Shown here: positions 14,618-17,677 of the stretch, in pieces | Position numbering within the stretch: position 1 is the first letter of the stretch | How the letters are laid out: each line of letters opens with the position of its first letter | DNA from: CBFHSD01 sp965658375 | Lineage (GTDB): Bacteria > Bacteroidota > Bacteroidia > Flavobacteriales_G > Salibacteraceae | Direction of reading: 5' to 3' | Assembly: GCA_965658375.1 (NCBI GenBank) | Contig: CBFHSD010000047.1 | Coordinates: 1-17,677, forward strand | DNA: 17,677 bases | Translations under genes and position numbers: made by a program | Notes under the pieces: model-generated | Databases searched by the model: none | The model's input: the letters and a program-made list of their open reading frames with translations, nothing else | What the model was told of the DNA's origin: nothing

Positions 14618-15112
14618 ATGAGTGACAGTGTAAATCTACCTTCAATTGTTAGCGGAACGCATAAAGTACGCTTTCAAGATTGTGATCCTTTCAATCATTT
14701 AAACAACAGCAAGTACATCGATTATATGATCAATGTGCGTGAAGATGCGATTGAGGAGTCTTATGATTTTAACCTCTATGATTTAGCCTACAAACAAGGC
14801 ATTGGATGGGTAATCGCAACCAATCAAATCTCTTACCTTAAGCCTGCGTTTTTATTGGAGTCTGTATTGTGTGAATCTCAGATTATTGCGTCTTCTAAAC
14901 GCAGCATTACTGTTGAGCACCGCATGTACAACCTAGATAAGTCTCATTTGAAATCTGTGATGTGGAGCCAATTGGTTCATATAGACATCAAAAAACAACG
15001 TCCTATTGAACACAGCGAAGAATTCATGGGTTTGTTTCAACAACTTACAACCCCTGTTGATCAAGACATTTTTAAGCACCGGGTAATGGCCTTGAGACAA
15101 GCCAACCCTTAA
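14618..15112 (+). CDS. Acyl-CoA thioesterase, 4HBT hotdog family
   Basis: This 164-residue cytoplasmic protein has the single hotdog fold of the 4-hydroxybenzoyl-CoA thioesterase group. The active-site segment VRFQDCDPFNHLNNSKYIDY (17-36) aligns with the family pattern of an Asp-Cys-Asp-Pro followed by HxNN. D23 corresponds to the catalytic aspartate of the Pseudomonas 4HBT enzyme. The following helix, the IGWVIATNQISYLKPAFL strand and a SITVEHRMYNLD strand complete the fold. It hydrolyses acyl-CoA or a related thioester; substrate unknown. It follows the symporter by five bases and is likely co-transcribed with it, though no functional link is evident. Its stop codon TAA (15110-15112) overlaps the opposite-strand stop of the adhesin gene. 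Confidence 0.9.
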   Translation: MSDSVNLPSIVSGTHKVRFQDCDPFNHLNNSKYIDYMINVREDAIEESYDFNLYDLAYKQGIGWVIATNQISYLKPAFLLESVLCESQIIASSKRSITVEHRMYNLDKSHLKSVMWSQLVHIDIKKQRPIEHSEEFMGLFQQLTTPVDQDIFKHRVMALRQANP

Positions 15113-17677
15113 TCTAGGCTGGCGTCTCTCAATAACGTTACTTCTCCGATATACTCTTCTCTAAATCCATTGGATCTTTCTGGAGCTGCTACCCATACTC
15201 GGTAGGTGTATACTTCTTTTGGAGCAAATGAGCCATCGGGCATGTTTCCATCCCAACCAATAGTCGGATCATTTGAGTAGAAAATCTCTTCACCCCAGCG
15301 GTTGTAAATGCGCATGAAGAACTTCCCAGAGGTTTCTGGTATAACTGCCTTAAATTCATCATTTAAACCATCTCCATTTGGTGAAAAGGCTGTTGGAATA
15401 TACACCTCTCCAAGAGGATAAATGAACAGTTCGCTGTAAGCAGAATCCCAACATCCCAACTCGTTTTCAATCTCCAGTCGAATGCGCTGTCTTCCGTGCT
15501 CTTCAAAAAGGTACTCTAAATCATCAGGATCTCCGGCCCATTGATTATTCACATACCAATCTGACTGAATGTAATTTTCACTCATGTTTTCAAAAAGCAC
15601 ATCGCTATTCACATACTGCACTCTGAAAGTATCTACAAAAGTGAAGTCCGCTATTGGATTAGGAATAACCGTGAAAGAGGTATCTCCATTCACAATACAG
15701 CCATCGTTACTCATAAACTGCCACCATACATTTTGAATACCCGTATCAGAGAAAGTCAATTCAGTCACACGAGTTGTAAAGGTATCTCCGTTCACGGCTG
15801 TCCAATATTGGCTTTGACCAGAAGGAAGAAGGAATTCATTCGTCTCATCTTCACAGAGCATCAAGTCTAATTCAAGCGGTCTATCTGTAACTGGGTGAAC
15901 CGAAATTACTGGATACATTGTTTCTGGATAGACGCAACCATCAGATACTTTCACCCAATAATTGATTCCATCATTCACTTGCACCGTAATGGCAGAATCT
16001 GTTTGTCCATTGCTCCACTGGAATTCATAATTCCCTATTCCACCATTCGCTGCAGCATGAACAAGCATTGAATCCCAAGGACACGCTAGCCCTGCAAAAG
16101 GATCAATCTGAATCGGATTAGGTACTCTAAAAGTCATGGATAAGGTATCTGAACGACAACCAACATTATCCGTTACCCAGAATTCCATGGTTGTATCAAC
16201 ATCTGACTGAACCAATAAAGGAGCGTTATAATTGAAATTATATGGTGGAATACCACCTTGAGCACCAAAGTATTGTGCTGTTGGAGTAATCTTACAAATG
16301 TCAACCGTAAACAGACTATCTACAAATTTAACCGTGTCAGGAGAGCTCACATTGAAGTAGCTCGTGTCTTTACAGTATTGATCTTGTGCAACAACCGTAT
16401 AGAAACCTTGCGGTAGATTGTTTAATGAATCGTCTTGGGTAGTTTGGAATAGAGCACTGTTTAAGAAATATTGATAAGTAACATTGTTTCCAATAGCCGA
16501 ATCTACAGCAATGTAAACCGAACCTACAGGCCCTTCTCTAAAGCATTCTGGTGAGAACACACTTAATGAATCGATTACCACACCATTGATTTCATTCACG
16601 ATCAAGGTAGTGTCTATTCTACAGCCATTGTTTTGATCAATCGCTTCGATGAAATAAGATCCTGCACTCACATTAAAAATGTAGGCCGTTGGATAGGATA
16701 CCCCATTGATTAAGTACGACATGGCATTTCCATTTGTAGCTCCACTTACTGCAGCAAACACTAAACCGTCTGAACGGTCGCATTTCTCATCATTGACTTG
16801 GTAATTATTCCAAGAAAGATTATTCTGGATTGATATATCCAGCGTATCGGTTGCATGACACACCGCATGCTGCGGGTGTTGTAAGGTATAGGTTACAAAA
16901 CCTTGATAGGCCAATGAGTCAATTTGTCCATAGCTAACGCTGGAAGAATCAACAGGAATGGAACCACCCCAGTTGAATATGTAACTGACATTCGTATCTA
17001 AATACTGAGGGTTTGTAGTGTCAATACCCACTTCTGCACCTATGCAATAAGGATTAAAATCTGTCGCTAGCTCTACCAAAGGTGCCTGTGGACTTACAAT
17101 AACCGTATCAAAGCAAGTATCTGGTAAAGATGAACCCACCCCCACTATTCTTCTGACCCAATAGCTAGAGTCTGACAAAGAAGGACCCACGTTCGTAAAC
17201 TGGGTTGTATCACCTGTACTCCACAAATTATCCACTGCTCCACAATTGGTTGAAATGGTAATTGAATCTAAGCCCCAGTGGTCAAAACCACTGCTGGTAC
17301 TTGCATATTGCATCCATCTAATTTGAGTGGTTGCTGTCATTGCTCCCGGAGGAATAGGGTAACAATAGGTTGCCCATGCCGTATAATCTCCAGCATTTGC
17401 ATATGCTGCATTTAAATTTCCGTTGGTATTTGGCTGAAAGTAAAAGATGGTTGTCCAGTTAGTTCCATTCGTTGAATATTCCAGTGTAATGCCTTCACCA
17501 GGTAAGTCTGGGCCTTCACACGGAGACGACTGTCCTTGAATAGCAAATTTGAGCTCAAAACAAATGTCACCCCCACAAGATAAATCCATTGGTAAAGTAG
17601 CCAAGTTTCTTGGTGCTGTAGCAGCATTTCCAAACCATAAATAAGTAGAGCTCTTAAATCCACAAGGATTGTTCAAC
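15109..17677 (-). CDS. T9SS type B exported adhesin with Reelin-like module, partial
   Basis: The frame is open from the right edge to TAA at 15111-15109, so the N-terminus and signal peptide are missing; 855 residues are visible. The last 100 (756-855) are the gliding-motility-associated C-terminal domain (CHU_C, TIGR04131 type): YIPTAFSPNGDGLNDEFKAV, MRIYNRWGEEIFYSND, WDGNMPDG, and a closing EVTLLRD strand. It directs type IX secretion and surface anchoring. The first ~150 visible residues resemble a Reelin subrepeat: CGGDICFELKFAIQG, EGITLEYSTNGTNWTTI, IRWMQYAS and FDHWGLDSITIS. Next come SprB-like repeats with Cys-rich loops (NGCRIDTT, VGCRSDTL) at about 290-560, and a PKD-like domain near 675-750. 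It is acidic and rich in N, S and T. The role is most likely attachment or gliding; ligand unknown. Confidence 0.92.
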   Translation of the reverse strand, partial: LNNPCGFKSSTYLWFGNAATAPRNLATLPMDLSCGGDICFELKFAIQGQSSPCEGPDLPGEGITLEYSTNGTNWTTIFYFQPNTNGNLNAAYANAGDYTAWATYCYPIPPGAMTATTQIRWMQYASTSSGFDHWGLDSITISTNCGAVDNLWSTGDTTQFTNVGPSLSDSSYWVRRIVGVGSSLPDTCFDTVIVSPQAPLVELATDFNPYCIGAEVGIDTTNPQYLDTNVSYIFNWGGSIPVDSSSVSYGQIDSLAYQGFVTYTLQHPQHAVCHATDTLDISIQNNLSWNNYQVNDEKCDRSDGLVFAAVSGATNGNAMSYLINGVSYPTAYIFNVSAGSYFIEAIDQNNGCRIDTTLIVNEINGVVIDSLSVFSPECFREGPVGSVYIAVDSAIGNNVTYQYFLNSALFQTTQDDSLNNLPQGFYTVVAQDQYCKDTSYFNVSSPDTVKFVDSLFTVDICKITPTAQYFGAQGGIPPYNFNYNAPLLVQSDVDTTMEFWVTDNVGCRSDTLSMTFRVPNPIQIDPFAGLACPWDSMLVHAAANGGIGNYEFQWSNGQTDSAITVQVNDGINYWVKVSDGCVYPETMYPVISVHPVTDRPLELDLMLCEDETNEFLLPSGQSQYWTAVNGDTFTTRVTELTFSDTGIQNVWWQFMSNDGCIVNGDTSFTVIPNPIADFTFVDTFRVQYVNSDVLFENMSENYIQSDWYVNNQWAGDPDDLEYLFEEHGRQRIRLEIENELGCWDSAYSELFIYPLGEVYIPTAFSPNGDGLNDEFKAVIPETSGKFFMRIYNRWGEEIFYSNDPTIGWDGNMPDGSFAPKEVYTYRVWVAAPERSNGFREEYIGEVTLLRDASLD

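Overview
The window looks like chromosomal DNA of a marine-type Bacteroidota, most likely Flavobacteriia or a relative. The signs are a type IX secretion (T9SS) type B C-terminal domain of the gliding-motility class, a DUF2490 protein, a head-GIN (DUF2807) lipoprotein, a carboxypeptidase-regulatory-domain protein, a lipoprotein with an acidic export signal directly after its lipid cysteine, and promoter candidates of the Bacteroidota form TTG-N18-TAnnTTTG. No plasmid, phage, CRISPR, tRNA or rRNA feature was seen.

Layout. Positions 1-1059: the end of a PepSY-like protein overlapping a DUF2490 outer-membrane protein. Positions 1240-2940: two lone genes, a YdeI/OmpD-associated protein and a PAPS-type sulfotransferase, the latter with its own candidate promoter and a strong downstream hairpin. 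Positions 2941-4389: a gene-poor, decayed stretch. It holds hairpin-rich DNA resembling dispersed repeats, and on the minus strand an OmpA-like secreted protein with an in-frame stop plus, just upstream, a second reading-frame remnant with its own in-frame stop. Positions 4390-8856: four tightly packed genes (carboxypeptidase-regulatory-domain protein, CDF metal exporter, PagL-like lipid A deacylase, head-GIN lipoprotein), probably one transcript concerned with the envelope. Positions 8954-9791: a two-domain universal stress protein gene broken by two single-base frameshifts and closed by a clear terminator.

Positions 9844-13154 form a complete vitamin B12 uptake unit: promoter, cobalamin riboswitch, BtuB-like TonB-dependent receptor, a surface-lipoprotein beta-propeller that fits BtuG, and a strong terminator. 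This is the most coherent system in the window. It resembles the BtuB-BtuG pair known from gut Bacteroides, here in what looks like a free-living lineage. Positions 13164-15112: an AGCS sodium:amino-acid symporter and a hotdog-fold thioesterase. These meet, through a shared TTAA, the stop codon of a large minus-strand T9SS-exported adhesin that carries a Reelin-like module and runs off the right edge.

I did not find a convincing new defence or mobile system. The points most worth checking are the B12 unit and its possible switch, the cluster of broken genes at 3.7-4.3 kb and 8.9-9.8 kb, and the Reelin-like adhesin.
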